Shown piece after piece: positions 1 through 8,739 of a stretch of DNA of 64,000 bases. Numbering within the stretch: position 1 is the first letter of the stretch; every line of letters begins with the position of its first letter. Both the position numbers and the translations under genes were made by a program. The notes under the pieces are model-generated. The model made no database searches. It saw only the letters and a list, made by a program, of their open reading frames with translations, and was not told the origin of the DNA. Source of the DNA: CADEED01 sp963711635 (GTDB lineage: Bacteria > Pseudomonadota > Gammaproteobacteria > Steroidobacterales > Steroidobacteraceae). The DNA lies in contig CAVQEZ010000005.1 in assembly GCA_963711635.1 (NCBI GenBank), forward strand, positions 62,001-126,000, given 5' to 3'.

Positions 1-1561
1 GTCGCGGCGGCGGCGCCGGCGGGGCGGTTTTCTGCCCGCTCGAGGCCTGCGTGGCTCCCTCGGAACGATGCGACGGTGTCGAGCTCGACAGGGGGCGGTT
101 CGTGGTCGACGAGAGCTTGGTGCCGCTCACCGAGAACCGTGAATCGAGATCGGACAAAGCCCGCAGCGCTGCCTGCGCCACGGTCTGTTCGTTGTTCGTG
201 GTCTGGGACTGGATCTGCACGCGGATGGCTTCGAGCCGGCGTTCGTCGGCAAGTTTGGCGAGCGAGGTGATGGCCTCGAGGCGGATCTCCTTCTCGTCCC
301 GTTGCAGCATGGGCAGCACCGAGTCGATGACCTTGTAATCACCCAGGCGGCCCAGGGCTCGTACCACCACGGGCAGCGAGCGGGCGGGCGTGGTCTCGAG
401 CATTTCGAGCAGGCGCGGCACGGCGCGCTTGCTGCCGATTTCGGCCAGCGCATCGACGGCGCGCTCGCTGACCCACCAGTCCTTGTCCTTGGTGGCCTCG
501 ATGAGATGGCCCACCGCGCGATCGTCCTTGGTCTGGTTGAGGATCTCGATCGCGGAGCGACGAATGTCCTCGTCCTGGTCGCCGACCAGCTGCAGCACGG
601 CCTCCACGACCTTCGGACCGCCGATCTTGCCCAGCGCATCCGCGGCTCGCGAACGCACCCACCAGTCGTCGTCGGAGACTGCTTCGAGCAGCTCCTTGAC
701 CGACTTGGCATTGCCGACTTCGTTGAGCACTTCGACCGCGGCGCGGCGCGCGTATTCGTTCTCATCCTTGAGCACGGGGATGAGGTATTTGATGGTTTCC
801 GGGTCATTGGCACGGATCACCGCATCAATGGCCTTGTTCTGCACGTCGATTTCCGGATCGAGCAGCAGATTGCACAGCAGCTCCATGTCGAACGGCCCTT
901 CCATGCGGGCCAGCGCGGCCAGCGCGGCGGCGCGCACCAGCTTGTTGTTGTCCTTGAGCTGCTGCTGCAGCGCGCGCGACACCTCGGGCTTCGGGAAGCG
1001 CGACAGGATGTTGATGATGTGCAGGCGCGCGACCGGGTCCTTGCCATTCAGGCGGCCGACCAGTTCGGGCAGGTCGTTGTCGGTGGTCAGCTCGCCCAGG
1101 ACGCGGAACAGCGCCGCCTTCTCGTTCGCCTCCTGCTTGTAGGCCGCTGACAGCAGCTCGCGGACCGAGAGGCGGCTGCGATGCGCCGTGATCACGTCCA
1201 GCAGGGCGGATTTGGCAATGCCCTCGGTGTTCAGCGCATCGAGCAGCATGGTGGGGGGATAGGCCCGGCTGCTGGAGAGCGCCCAGGCCACGCCGGCGAT
1301 CACGCGCGGGCTGCCCGTGACCATGGACTCGATGAATTTGGGAAAAGTCTTCTGGTTGACGAGCCCGGTGAGGACTTCGATATAGGCGACCGTGGCGATC
1401 TTGTCGGCGTCAGCAAGCGCTGCGGTCACAGGCTCGATGGCGCCGGGACCGAGCTCGCGCAGTTTGGCTATGGCCTTCTGGGTCGCTGGAGCGGCGACGT
1501 CGGTCGCCTCTTTGAGCTCCGTAATGAACCGGTCAGCCCGGATGTTGGTGAAAAAACTCAT
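1..1561 (-). CDS. HEAT-repeat protein, C-terminal part beyond left edge
   Basis: Reading the minus strand from the ATG at 1561-1559 gives an uninterrupted frame of about 520 codons that leaves the window at base 1. It begins MSFFTNIRADRFITELKEA and is a chain of helical HEAT-type repeats. Two repeats contain the variants DDDWWVRSRAADALGKIGG and KDKDWWVSERAVDALAEIG. HEAT solenoids bind proteins and have no catalytic residues of their own. After about residue 470 the sequence turns into a Ser/Thr/Pro-rich linker ending in APPAPPPRR at the window edge, so another domain probably follows; a protein kinase is one possibility in such architectures, but that is inference. It is divergent from apbC with 179 bp between starts. 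No signal peptide or membrane segment is visible, so a cytoplasmic scaffold role is likely. Confidence 0.8.
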   Translation of the reverse strand, partial: MSFFTNIRADRFITELKEATDVAAPATQKAIAKLRELGPGAIEPVTAALADADKIATVAYIEVLTGLVNQKTFPKFIESMVTGSPRVIAGVAWALSSSRAYPPTMLLDALNTEGIAKSALLDVITAHRSRLSVRELLSAAYKQEANEKAALFRVLGELTTDNDLPELVGRLNGKDPVARLHIINILSRFPKPEVSRALQQQLKDNNKLVRAAALAALARMEGPFDMELLCNLLLDPEIDVQNKAIDAVIRANDPETIKYLIPVLKDENEYARRAAVEVLNEVGNAKSVKELLEAVSDDDWWVRSRAADALGKIGGPKVVEAVLQLVGDQDEDIRRSAIEILNQTKDDRAVGHLIEATKDKDWWVSERAVDALAEIGSKRAVPRLLEMLETTPARSLPVVVRALGRLGDYKVIDSVLPMLQRDEKEIRLEAITSLAKLADERRLEAIRVQIQSQTTNNEQTVAQAALRALSDLDSRFSVSGTKLSSTTNRPLSSSTPSHRSEGATQASSGQKTAPPAPPPR

Positions 1562-1723
1562 GGAACGGATGAGCCACGACCAGCACGCCGGGTACGAATT
1601 CGATGTGCGAGCGCGGAACGAAGCAAGTCTGCCGTCCTATGTAGCCTGAACCCTATTACAAAAATTATGCCATAGGTGCCGGTAACAACGGCCGATCAGA
1701 ACCTTAGGCACAGGAAATTTCGT

Positions 1724-1729
1724 TAGAAT
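1724..1729 (+). promoter_or_regulatory. -10-like box of apbC, leaderless arrangement
   Basis: TAGAAT is followed by 11 C-rich bases (CCCCGCCCCTT) and then the apbC ATG. No Shine-Dalgarno sequence fits in that space. The same layout, with a nearly identical spacer, precedes valS. I cannot identify a convincing -35 box. Confidence 0.4.
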
Positions 1730-1740
1730 CCCCGCCCCTT

Positions 1741-2835
1741 ATGGTCCCAGACCCATCCGTAGAATTTCGCGCACTGGTCGAAAATTATGCAGATCCGTAT
1801 CTCGGGCAGACCCTGGGGAACGCGCGTGCCGTCGAATTCGCCGAACTGAAAGGTGATCGGGCTCACGTTCGCGTGACGCTTGGATTCCCGGTCGGCGACT
1901 ATCACGAGGAATTCTCGCGCGGGCTTTCCGCCCACATCGCCGCGGCCGGTGGACCGCAAGCCGTCGATGTAGAACTAGCATCCCGGATCGCCGCACATGC
2001 GGTGCAGCGCCAGCTTTCTCCGCTCGCGGGCGTTTGCAACGTAGTGGCGGTCGCCTCGGGCAAAGGCGGGGTCGGCAAGTCCACGGTCGCAGCAAATCTT
2101 GCGCTGGCCTGGGCGCGACAGGGCGCCAGGGTCGGCATCCTCGATGCCGACATCTACGGTCCCAGCCAGCCCATCATGCTCGGGCTCACGGGCCAGCGAC
2201 CCTCGTCGCCGGATGGCAAGCGCATCAAACCGCTGGCCGCGCACGGCCTGGTGGCCATGTCGATCGGATTTCTCATCGATTCCGAGCAGCCCATGGTGTG
2301 GCGCGGTCCCATGGTCACGCAGGCGCTCACGCAGCTGCTCAATGACACGGATTGGGGGCAGCTCGACTACCTGGTCATCGACATGCCGCCGGGCACTGGC
2401 GACATTCAGCTGACCCTCGCGCAGCGCGTGCCGGTCGCGGGAGCGGTGATCGTCACCACGCCGCAGGACATCGCGCTCGCCGATGCCCGCAAGGGCCTCA
2501 AGATGTTCGAGAAGGTGAACGTGCCGGTGCTCGGCATCGTCGAGAACATGAGCGTGCACGTCTGCGGCAACTGCGGGCACGTGGAGCACCTGTTCGGCGC
2601 GGGCGGCGGTGCGCGCATGGCCGCGCAATACGGCGTCGAACTACTCGGCGAATTGCCGCTGGACGCGCGCGTGCGCGAAGAAGCGGACGGCGGCGTGCCC
2701 ACGGTGGTGGCCGCGCCTGCCTCGGCGCACGCCGCGCCGTATTTCCTCATGGCACGCCGCACCGCCGCGGTGCTGGCGCGCCGCGCCAGGGACCGTTCCA
2801 CGGTATTCCCGAAAATCGTCGTCGAAGAAAGTTAG
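1741..2835 (+). CDS. apbC: Mrp/ApbC iron-sulfur cluster carrier ATPase
   Basis: A 364-residue member of the Mrp/NBP35 family of P-loop ATPases, which carry and deliver Fe-S clusters to apoproteins in the cytoplasm. Visible parts are an N-terminal MIP18-like domain (about residues 5-85), the deviant Walker A motif GKGGVGKST near residue 107, the DADIYGPSQP switch region, VIDMPPGTGD, and the C-terminal CGNCGH pair of cysteines that binds the bridging cluster. Length is typical. The ATG at 1741 lies 11 bases after a -10-like box and has no ribosome binding site. dcd follows after 9 bases, so the two are probably one transcript; apbC-dcd adjacency is common in gammaproteobacteria. Confidence 0.95.
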   Translation: MVPDPSVEFRALVENYADPYLGQTLGNARAVEFAELKGDRAHVRVTLGFPVGDYHEEFSRGLSAHIAAAGGPQAVDVELASRIAAHAVQRQLSPLAGVCNVVAVASGKGGVGKSTVAANLALAWARQGARVGILDADIYGPSQPIMLGLTGQRPSSPDGKRIKPLAAHGLVAMSIGFLIDSEQPMVWRGPMVTQALTQLLNDTDWGQLDYLVIDMPPGTGDIQLTLAQRVPVAGAVIVTTPQDIALADARKGLKMFEKVNVPVLGIVENMSVHVCGNCGHVEHLFGAGGGARMAAQYGVELLGELPLDARVREEADGGVPTVVAAPASAHAAPYFLMARRTAAVLARRARDRSTVFPKIVVEES

Positions 2836-2844
2836 AGAAAAACG

Positions 2845-3414
2845 ATGAGCATCAAGTCCGACAAGTGGATCCGCCGCATGGCGGAACAACACAAGATGAT
2901 CGAACCGTTTGCCGCCGACCAGGTGCGCACCGGCGGTGACGGTCACAAGATCGTGTCGTATGGAACCTCGAGTTACGGCTACGACGTGCGCTGCTCGCGT
3001 GAGTTCAAGATATTCACGAACATCAATTCGACCATCGTCGATCCGAAGGCTTTCGATGAGAAGAGCTTCGTCGACATCACCGCGGACGTCTGCATCATTC
3101 CGCCCAACTCCTTCGCACTAGCTAGAACGGTCGAATATTTCCGCATTCCCCGCAGCACGCTGGTAGTTTGTCTCGGGAAATCGACGTATGCGCGTTGCGG
3201 TGTAATAGTAAACGTGACGCCTTTGGAGCCGGAGTGGGAAGGGCATGTGACGCTCGAGTTCTCGAACACCACGCCTCTGCCCGCGAAGATTTACGCGAAC
3301 GAAGGTGTCGCGCAGATGCTGTTCTTCGAGTCGGACGAGGTGTGCGCGACCTCGTACAAAGACCGCGGTGGCAAGTACCAGGGCCAGCGCGGCGTCACTC
3401 TGCCGAAAACCTAG
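2845..3414 (+). CDS. dcd: dCTP deaminase
   Basis: A 189-residue trimeric dCTP deaminase, which converts dCTP to dUTP and so supplies the precursor for thymidylate synthesis. The family core is clear: SYGYDVRCSREFKIFTN in the first third, and VTPLEPEWEGHVTLEFSNT near residues 125-145 with the catalytic Glu. The C-terminal YKDRGGKYQGQRGVTLPKT lid closes on the nucleotide. It sits 9 bases after apbC and is followed by a strong hairpin at 3420-3450, which probably ends this transcript. Length and motifs are complete. Confidence 0.97.
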   Translation: MSIKSDKWIRRMAEQHKMIEPFAADQVRTGGDGHKIVSYGTSSYGYDVRCSREFKIFTNINSTIVDPKAFDEKSFVDITADVCIIPPNSFALARTVEYFRIPRSTLVVCLGKSTYARCGVIVNVTPLEPEWEGHVTLEFSNTTPLPAKIYANEGVAQMLFFESDEVCATSYKDRGGKYQGQRGVTLPKT

Positions 3415-3419
3415 TTAGC

Positions 3420-3450
3420 AAGGGGTCTGACCCCATTTCCCAGACCCCTT
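3420..3450. repeat. Hairpin between convergent dcd and DUF3108 genes
   Basis: AAGGGGTCTG (3420-3429) and CAGACCCCTT (3441-3450) form a perfect 10-bp stem around an 11-base loop that starts ACCCC. GGGGTCTGACCCC inside it is also self-complementary. It lies between two convergent genes and touches the DUF3108 stop codon, so it may act as a two-way terminator. The GGGGTCTGACCCC core also resembles REP-type palindromes. Confidence 0.6.
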
Positions 3451-4151
3451 CATTCTACGGACTCGATCACCAGCGTGAATTCGACCTTGTTGTTGCGGAT
3501 GCGCTCCGCCTTCACCGGTAGATAGCCCAGTGCCGGCGCGACCCAGGTGCGGGTCAGCCGGTCGCCGCCGGCGCGCTTGCTGGTGTAGATGATGGTGTCC
3601 AGCGTGCCGAGCGCGGTCTCGAGCGAGGCGTTGCCCTCGCGACGCAATTCGTAGTCCTTGAGCTTGTCGCCGTCGATCAGCCGCACCGTGCCCTGCAGAT
3701 TGCCCGCGGCGAGACCGCGCAGGCTCGCGAGCTGCATGGACATGGGATCCTGCGTGCCTTCCTGCAGCTCGAGATCGACGCTTTGTCCCTTCGCCACGCC
3801 CGTGACCCGTTTGCGCTCCCAGTCGAAGGTCAGCTCCGCCGGCCGCTCCTTTTCGTCGGAACCGTTGAACGCCTGGGGAATGATCCGCCCGTCGATCAGC
3901 TTGAACCTGCTGGACTGCAGCAGCGAATCGGGCAGCGCCATGCGGAACATGCCGCGCGGCTTGTTCACGCTTTCATAGACGTAGGTATCGGCGCCCACGT
4001 TCTTGAGCTCGAGCGTGGCACTGGCCGCCGACATGCCTTTCCACGATGCGCCATACGTGGCGCGGAACGGTTTGAGGTCGACGGGATCGGCCCGTGCCAC
4101 CACGGCGCCGGCGGCGAGCACCAGCAGACAGGCGTGTTCAAGCAGCCGCAT
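3450..4151 (-). CDS. DUF3108 periplasmic protein
   Basis: A 233-residue protein of the DUF3108 family. The chosen ATG (4151) gives MRLLEHACLLVLAAGAVVARA, a good signal peptide, so the mature protein should be periplasmic or outer-membrane associated. The mature part starts DPVDLKPFRATYGASWKG and includes the family's LTRTWVAPALGYLPVK stretch near the C terminus. The structure is expected to be mostly beta, and no enzymatic function is established. Its start overlaps the 3' end of purN by 14 bases, so it is probably translated from the purM-purN transcript. An upstream in-frame start at 4277 would lie within purN and lose the signal peptide, so I rejected it. Confidence 0.85.
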   Translation of the reverse strand: MRLLEHACLLVLAAGAVVARADPVDLKPFRATYGASWKGMSAASATLELKNVGADTYVYESVNKPRGMFRMALPDSLLQSSRFKLIDGRIIPQAFNGSDEKERPAELTFDWERKRVTGVAKGQSVDLELQEGTQDPMSMQLASLRGLAAGNLQGTVRLIDGDKLKDYELRREGNASLETALGTLDTIIYTSKRAGGDRLTRTWVAPALGYLPVKAERIRNNKVEFTLVIESVE

Positions 4152-4798
4152 CGTGTACCTCGACGAGGGGTGTTGCGAGGGCCTTGCCATCGACATACAC
4201 GGCACCCTGGCGGCATTCGACGCGGCCGGCGGCAATGAGCGAGCAGACATGGGGATAGATGATGTGTTCCAGTGCATGAACGCGCGCTGAAATCGTTTCC
4301 GCCGTATCTCCGGCGCGCACCCGGAGCCGGCCCTGCATGATCACCGGACCGCCGTCGAGCTCCGGCGTGACGTAGTGCACGCTGGCGCCGTGCACGGCTT
4401 CGCGCGCCGCGAGCACGCGCGCGTGCGTATCCAGTCCTTTGTAGTGCGGCAGCAGCGACGGGTGGATGTTGAGCAGCCGCCCTTCGAGCCGCGCCACGAA
4501 CTGCGGTGACAGAATGCGCATGAAGCCCGCCAGGGCCACCAGCGCCGCGCCGCTCGCCGCGATTTCGCCGTGCAGGGCCTGCTCGAAAGCGGTGCGGTCC
4601 GCGAACCCCTTCACCGGCACCACCGCGGTGGGCACTCCGAGCGCCGCGGCCCGCGCCAGGCCGCCGGCCTCCGGCCGGTCGGCGATCACTCTAACTACCT
4701 GGTAGCGCGCTGTCGGGCTGCTGGGCGGCGCGCGCGATGGCTTCCATGTTGCTGCCGCGGCCGGAGATCACCACGGCAACGGGCAGTTTTCCGCTCAT
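4138..4798 (-). CDS. purN: Phosphoribosylglycinamide formyltransferase (one frameshift)
   Basis: PurN transfers a formyl group from 10-formyl-THF to GAR in purine synthesis. The ATG at 4798 opens MSGKLPVAVVISGRGSNMEA, matching the family N terminus. The frame then stops at a TAG about 36 codons in. It resumes one base over as YQVVRVIADRPEAGG and runs through LLNIHPSLLPHYKGLDTH, which contains the catalytic Asn-His pair, then SVHYVTPELDGGPVI. The break is in a GC dinucleotide run (about 4703-4712) and is repaired by removing one G, so a sequence error is likely. ATGA overlap with purM (4795-4798) confirms the start. Confidence 0.88.
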
Positions 4799-5826
4799 TC
4801 TTCGATGACGACGCCGCGCGTGCCGCGCCCGACCGTGCCGATGACGCCGGCCGATTCGCCGCCGGCCTGCAGCGACGCCAGCGCCGCGTCGACGTCGGCG
4901 GGCGCGACCACCGCCACCATGCCGATGCCGCAGTTGAAGGTGCGATACATCTCGGCGGCCGCGATCCTGCCGGTCGCCGCCAGCCAGTCGAACACCGGAT
5001 CGCGCGCCCAGGCGCGCCGCTGCAATACGACTTCCAGGCCGTCAGGCAGCACGCGCGGAATATTGTCCGTGAGGCCGCCACCGGTGATGTGAGCGAATCC
5101 CTTCACGTCGACCTGCTGCGTGAGCGCCAGCAGCGACTTCACGTAGATGCGCGTGGGCGTGAGCAGGCGGTCGAACAGCGACTTGCCCTCGAGCTGGGTC
5201 TTGTCATTGGCGTGCGCGACTGCCACCAGCTTGCGGATCAGCGAGTAACCGTTGGAATGCGCGCCGGAGGACGCCAGGCCGATGACGATGTCGCCGGCCG
5301 CGGTGCGGCTGCCGTCGATGATGCGATCTTTTTCCACCACGCCGACCGCGAAGCCCGCGAGGTCGTAGTCGTCGCCGTGGTACATGCCCGGCATTTCGGC
5401 GGTTTCGCCGCCGACCAGCGCGGCACCCGCCAGCTCGCAGCCTTCGGCGATGCCGCGGATCACCGCCTCGGCCACGTCGACGCGCAATTTTCCGGTGGCG
5501 TAGTAGTCGAGGAAGAACAGCGGCTCCGCGCCCGAGACGACGATGTCGTTGACGCACATGGCGACCAGGTCGATGCCTATCTTGTCGTGCCGGCCGGTGT
5601 CGATCGCGAGCCGCAGCTTGGTACCGACGCCGTCGGTGCCGGATACCAGCACCGGACGCTTGTAGCGATCGAGCGGCACTTCGACCAGCGCGCCGAAGCC
5701 GCCGACGCCCGCGAGCACCTCTTTGCGCATGGTGCGTTTGACGACCGGCTTGATACGTTCCACGAGCTCGTCGCCCGCGTCGATATCGACGCCGGCATCG
5801 CGATAAGTCAGTCCGGGTGTGGTCAT
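4795..5826 (-). CDS. purM: Phosphoribosylformylglycinamidine cyclo-ligase
   Basis: A 343-residue AIR synthetase, the ATP-dependent ring-closing step of purine synthesis. It starts MTTPGLTYRDAGVDIDAGDE (ATG at 5826). It contains the Gly-rich DGVGTKLRLA motif, the nucleotide-binding VGGETAEMPGMY, LASSGAHSNGYSLIRK, and the C-terminal ITGGGLTDNIPRVLPD. Length is normal and the frame intact. An upstream in-frame ATG at 5892 would overlap the divergent DUF2066 gene and add residues absent from the family, so I did not use it. It is translationally coupled to purN by ATGA. Confidence 0.97.
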   Translation of the reverse strand: MTTPGLTYRDAGVDIDAGDELVERIKPVVKRTMRKEVLAGVGGFGALVEVPLDRYKRPVLVSGTDGVGTKLRLAIDTGRHDKIGIDLVAMCVNDIVVSGAEPLFFLDYYATGKLRVDVAEAVIRGIAEGCELAGAALVGGETAEMPGMYHGDDYDLAGFAVGVVEKDRIIDGSRTAAGDIVIGLASSGAHSNGYSLIRKLVAVAHANDKTQLEGKSLFDRLLTPTRIYVKSLLALTQQVDVKGFAHITGGGLTDNIPRVLPDGLEVVLQRRAWARDPVFDWLAATGRIAAAEMYRTFNCGIGMVAVVAPADVDAALASLQAGGESAGVIGTVGRGTRGVVIEE

Positions 5827-5871
5827 TTGAAGTGAGGTTGCCGGCGCGGCAGGTCGGGAAAAAACGTGCGA

Positions 5872-5879
5872 TATTGTAG
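5872..5879. promoter_or_regulatory. Overlapping -10-like boxes, purM / DUF2066
   Basis: On the plus strand TATTGT (5872-5877) lies 5 bases before the DUF2066 ATG. On the minus strand TACAAT (5879-5874) lies 47 bases before the purM ATG. The two hexamers share four base pairs, suggesting a bidirectional promoter. No -35 is evident for either. Confidence 0.35.
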
Positions 5880-5882
5880 CCA

Positions 5883-6845
5883 ATGCGAACATTGATCGTC
5901 AGTTTGATCACCCTGGCGGCGCTGGGCCTCGCGCAGCGCGCAGAAGCCCTGCGGCAGGTGCGGGTCTACGAAGTGAACGTGTCGTCGCAGACAGACGCGG
6001 CGGTGCAGGCCCAATCCGGGCTGCGCCAGGTACTGGTACGGGCCACCGGCGCGCGCGACGCCGCCAACGATCCGGCGCTGGCCGGCCTGCTCGCGCAGGC
6101 CCAGCAATACGTGATCGCGACGCGCCCTGCGGGCACTGGCACCGGCACGACGCTGGTATTCGATGCCGCCGCCCTGGAACGCGACATCACCGCGGCGGGA
6201 CGCGCCATCTGGCCGAGCGAGCGCCCGCTGCTGTTGATCGTCCTCACCGGCGGACCCGCCTCCGGTGCGTTCGAGACTCGACGCCAGGTCGAGGGCGCGC
6301 TCGATTCGACCGGCAATCGCCGCGGCCAGCCAATCCGCGTTGCACGACCCGAAGCCCTGAGCCTTCCGGTGGCCGGCGACATCCCCTCCGATGCCGCGCT
6401 GGTGGCCGCGCAGCGGCTTGGCGCCGACGCGGTCATCGTCGGCTACGGCGATGCGGTCACGGGCGGCGGGCCGTGGCGCTGGAGCCTGAACGCGGCCGGC
6501 ATCAGCGAGAGCTGGAGCGGCTCGCTGGAAGATGGCGTGAATGGCGCCGCCGACATTTTCGCGCGCAATGCTCAGGCATTTGCCGCATTGCCCGAGACCT
6601 CCGTGCTCGTGGAGATCGAAGGCGTGCCGACGCTGAAGGAATATGCGCGCGTCTCGGAATTGCTCGCATCGGCCGGCGGCGTGCGCAGCGTGCTGCTCGC
6701 CGAAGCAGCGGGCACACGGGCCACGTTCACGGTGATGACGCGCGGTGGCGCCGACTCGCTGCAGACCTCGCTCGCGGCCAATGGCAGCTTCCAGTCCATC
6801 GACCCGACCGCCGGCGGCACCGTCGCGTTTCGCTTTCATCCCTGA
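5883..6845 (+). CDS. DUF2066 exported protein
   Basis: A 320-residue protein of family DUF2066. The start MRTLIVSLITLAALGLAQRA is a clean signal peptide, so it is probably periplasmic or lipid-associated. The mature part begins ALRQVRVYEVNVSSQTDAA and carries the typical GLRQVLVRATGARDA segment. Function is unknown, but the gene is regularly found between purM and hda, as here. Its TGA overlaps the ATG of the CDP-alcohol transferase, so the two are coupled. The ATG sits only 5 bases after a -10-like hexamer, with no ribosome binding site. Confidence 0.85.
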   Translation: MRTLIVSLITLAALGLAQRAEALRQVRVYEVNVSSQTDAAVQAQSGLRQVLVRATGARDAANDPALAGLLAQAQQYVIATRPAGTGTGTTLVFDAAALERDITAAGRAIWPSERPLLLIVLTGGPASGAFETRRQVEGALDSTGNRRGQPIRVARPEALSLPVAGDIPSDAALVAAQRLGADAVIVGYGDAVTGGGPWRWSLNAAGISESWSGSLEDGVNGAADIFARNAQAFAALPETSVLVEIEGVPTLKEYARVSELLASAGGVRSVLLAEAAGTRATFTVMTRGGADSLQTSLAANGSFQSIDPTAGGTVAFRFHP

Positions 6846-7382
6846 TGCGTCACCTGCCTAACATCATCTGCCTCGTGCGCATCGTGCTCATCTGGCCGAC
6901 GGTCGTTGCGCTGCAGGCCGGCGAGTACTGGACCGCGCTGGTACTGGTCGCGGTTTGCGCGGTATCCGACGCTCTCGACGGGTGGCTCGCCAAGCGCTTC
7001 AACTGGACCTCGCACCTCGGCAAGATCCTCGATCCGCTGGCCGACAAGATGTTGCTGGTCGCGCTGTTCCTCACGGCCACCTGGAACAATCTGGTGCCCT
7101 GGTGGCTCACGGCCGTGGTCGTGGGCCGTGACGTGTTGATCGGTTCCGGGCGCGGTGGTCTATCGAGTCTGGTTCGGGCCGCTGCATGGGCGGCCGACCA
7201 TCCTGAGCAAGATCAACACGGGCATGCAGCTCGCCGTGGTACTGGCAGCCATTCTCGGTGCCGCGACCGGCTACACGAACTCGGAAATGTTGACGGCGCT
7301 GGCCATCGTCACGCTGCTCACCACCATCGTCTCGGGAGGCGACTACCTGACGGTGTTCACGCGGCGCGCGCTAGCGACCTGA
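6845..7382 (+). CDS. CDP-alcohol phosphatidyltransferase (frameshifted)
   Basis: An integral membrane enzyme that displaces CMP from a CDP-alcohol to make phospholipid. The family signature is DALDGWLAKRFN, followed after the spacer by GKILDPLADK (about residues 47-75), holding the metal-binding aspartates. About 178 residues in several hydrophobic helices. The frame breaks near 7150, where GSG is followed by the wrong frame. Deleting one G there restores AVVYRVWFGPLHGRPTILSK through to ARALAT and the stop at 7382. Its place between DUF2066 and hda is the standard one. It could be called pgsA-like, but the exact substrate is not certain. Confidence 0.82.
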
Positions 7383-7385
7383 GCC

Positions 7386-8080
7386 ATGAGGCAGTTGACG
7401 CTCGGCGTGCAGTTGAAGGAGCGCGCCACCTTTGCGAGTTTTCTCACGGCGCGCAACCAGGAGCTGGTGACGCATCTGAAGCACGTGGCCGCGTCCTGTA
7501 CGCCCGGCGCCACCTGGCTCGCCGGTCCGCACACCGCCGGAAAATCCCACCTGCTGCAGGCGGTCTGCGCCGACGTCGCCCCCGGCCGGCGCGCGGCCTA
7601 TCTACCGCTCGAGACGCTGCTGCCTTTCGGCCCGGGAACGCTGGATGGTGCCGAGGCGCTGGACGTGGCCTGCTACGACGACATCCAGGCCATCGCCGGC
7701 CTGCGCCGAATGGGAGCGACGGCTGTTTGCGTTATGGTTGAGCGCGCAGGAACGCCACACCACGCTGCTGTTCGCGGCACGCGAGAATCCGGCGCACGTG
7801 GAATTCGGGCTCCAGGACCTGAAGTCGCGCCTGGCGTCGTCGGCGATCTTCGCGGTGCGCGAGCTCAACGACGAGGAGCAGTTGCAGGCGCTGGACCTGC
7901 GCGCGCAACTGCGCGGCTTCGAGCTGCCGGCCGAGACCGCGCGCTACCTGCAGCGAAGATTCCCGCGCGACATGCGCACGCTTGTGCGAAATCCTCGACA
8001 CGCTCGACGATGCCGCGTTCGCGGCGCAGCGCCGGCTCACCGTGCCATTCATACGCGCGCACCTCGATCGTCCAGTCTGA
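7386..8080 (+). CDS. hda: DnaA regulatory inactivator Hda (two frameshifts)
   Basis: Hda is a DnaA-like AAA+ protein that, with the sliding clamp, stimulates DnaA-ATP hydrolysis after initiation. MRQLTLGVQLKERATFASF opens with the clamp-binding-like N terminus. AGPHTAGKSHLLQAVC is the P-loop region and LDVACYDDIQAIAG the Walker B region. The frame shifts near 7705 (continuing as WERRLFALWLSAQERHT) and again near 7985 (continuing as CEILDTLDDAAFAAQRR). Each is repaired by removing one base. The end at 8080 reads RAHLDRPV. It starts 3 bases after the transferase gene. Confidence 0.85.
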
Positions 8081-8092
8081 CCCTGGCCGAGC

Positions 8093-8714
8093 CTAGTCCT
8101 GGCGCCTTGCCGCGCGTCCCGCGGCCAGCGTGACCGCGAACTCGGCGACGCGTTTGCCCAGCACCTGCGCCAGCGTGATTTCGTCTTCGGACAGAGTCCC
8201 GGGCTGCGCCGCCAGGCCCGCGACGTGGGTCGCGCCGTAGGGCGTGCCGCCGGTGCGCGTCTGGTTCAGGCCGCGTTCGGTGAACGGGAGGCCCACCAGC
8301 AGCATGCCGTGATGCAAGCAGCGGCATCGCCATGGACAGCAGCGTGCTTCCTGTCCGCCGTGCAAGGTCTGCGTCGATGAGAACAGCCCGGCCGGCTTGC
8401 CCGACAGCGAACCGTCCAGCCACAGCGCCGAAGTCCCATCGAGAAAGTACTTGAGCGGCGCGGCCATGTTTCCGAAGCGCGTCGGGCTGCCTAACAACAG
8501 GCCGTCGGCAGCGGCGCAGGTCGTCGAGCGTGGCGTAGGGCGCGCCGCTGTCGGGCAGCGCTTGACCGGCCGCTCGTTCTCGGCGCGACACGGGTGGAAC
8601 GGTGCGCAGCGTGGCGATGCAGCCGGCCACGGTTTCGACGCCGCGTGCCGCATGGCGTGCGAGCGCCGCGGTCGCGCCATGGCGCGAGTAATAGACAATG
8701 AGTATTTCGGTCAT
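8093..8714 (-). CDS. wrbA: WrbA-type NAD(P)H:quinone oxidoreductase (frameshifted)
   Basis: A flavodoxin-fold FMN protein that reduces quinones by two electrons. MTEILIVYYSRHGATAALARH is the phosphate-binding loop for FMN. DGLLLGSPTRFGNMAAPLK and AGLFSSTQTLHGGQE are the two other FMN-contacting loops. The C-terminal part reads RTGGTPYGATHVAG. Frame changes occur around 8540-8600 and 8300-8330, so the protein cannot be read in one frame. Its 3' end faces hda with 12 bases between. It diverges from the acylphosphatase gene across a short AT-rich stretch. Confidence 0.85.
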
Positions 8715-8724
8715 GGGTCCCGCA

Positions 8725-8734
8725 TGATTAACAT
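8725..8734. promoter_or_regulatory. Overlapping -10-like boxes, wrbA / acylphosphatase
   Basis: TAACAT (8729-8734, plus) lies 5 bases before the acylphosphatase ATG. TAATCA (8730-8725, minus) lies 10 bases before the wrbA ATG. Only 25 bases separate the two start codons, so both mRNAs would be leaderless or nearly so. Confidence 0.35.
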
Positions 8735-8739
8735 GCCGC

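Noticed and set aside
302..1150. Plus-strand open frame of 282 codons near the left edge
   Set aside because: It lies opposite the HEAT-repeat gene and shows no family features.
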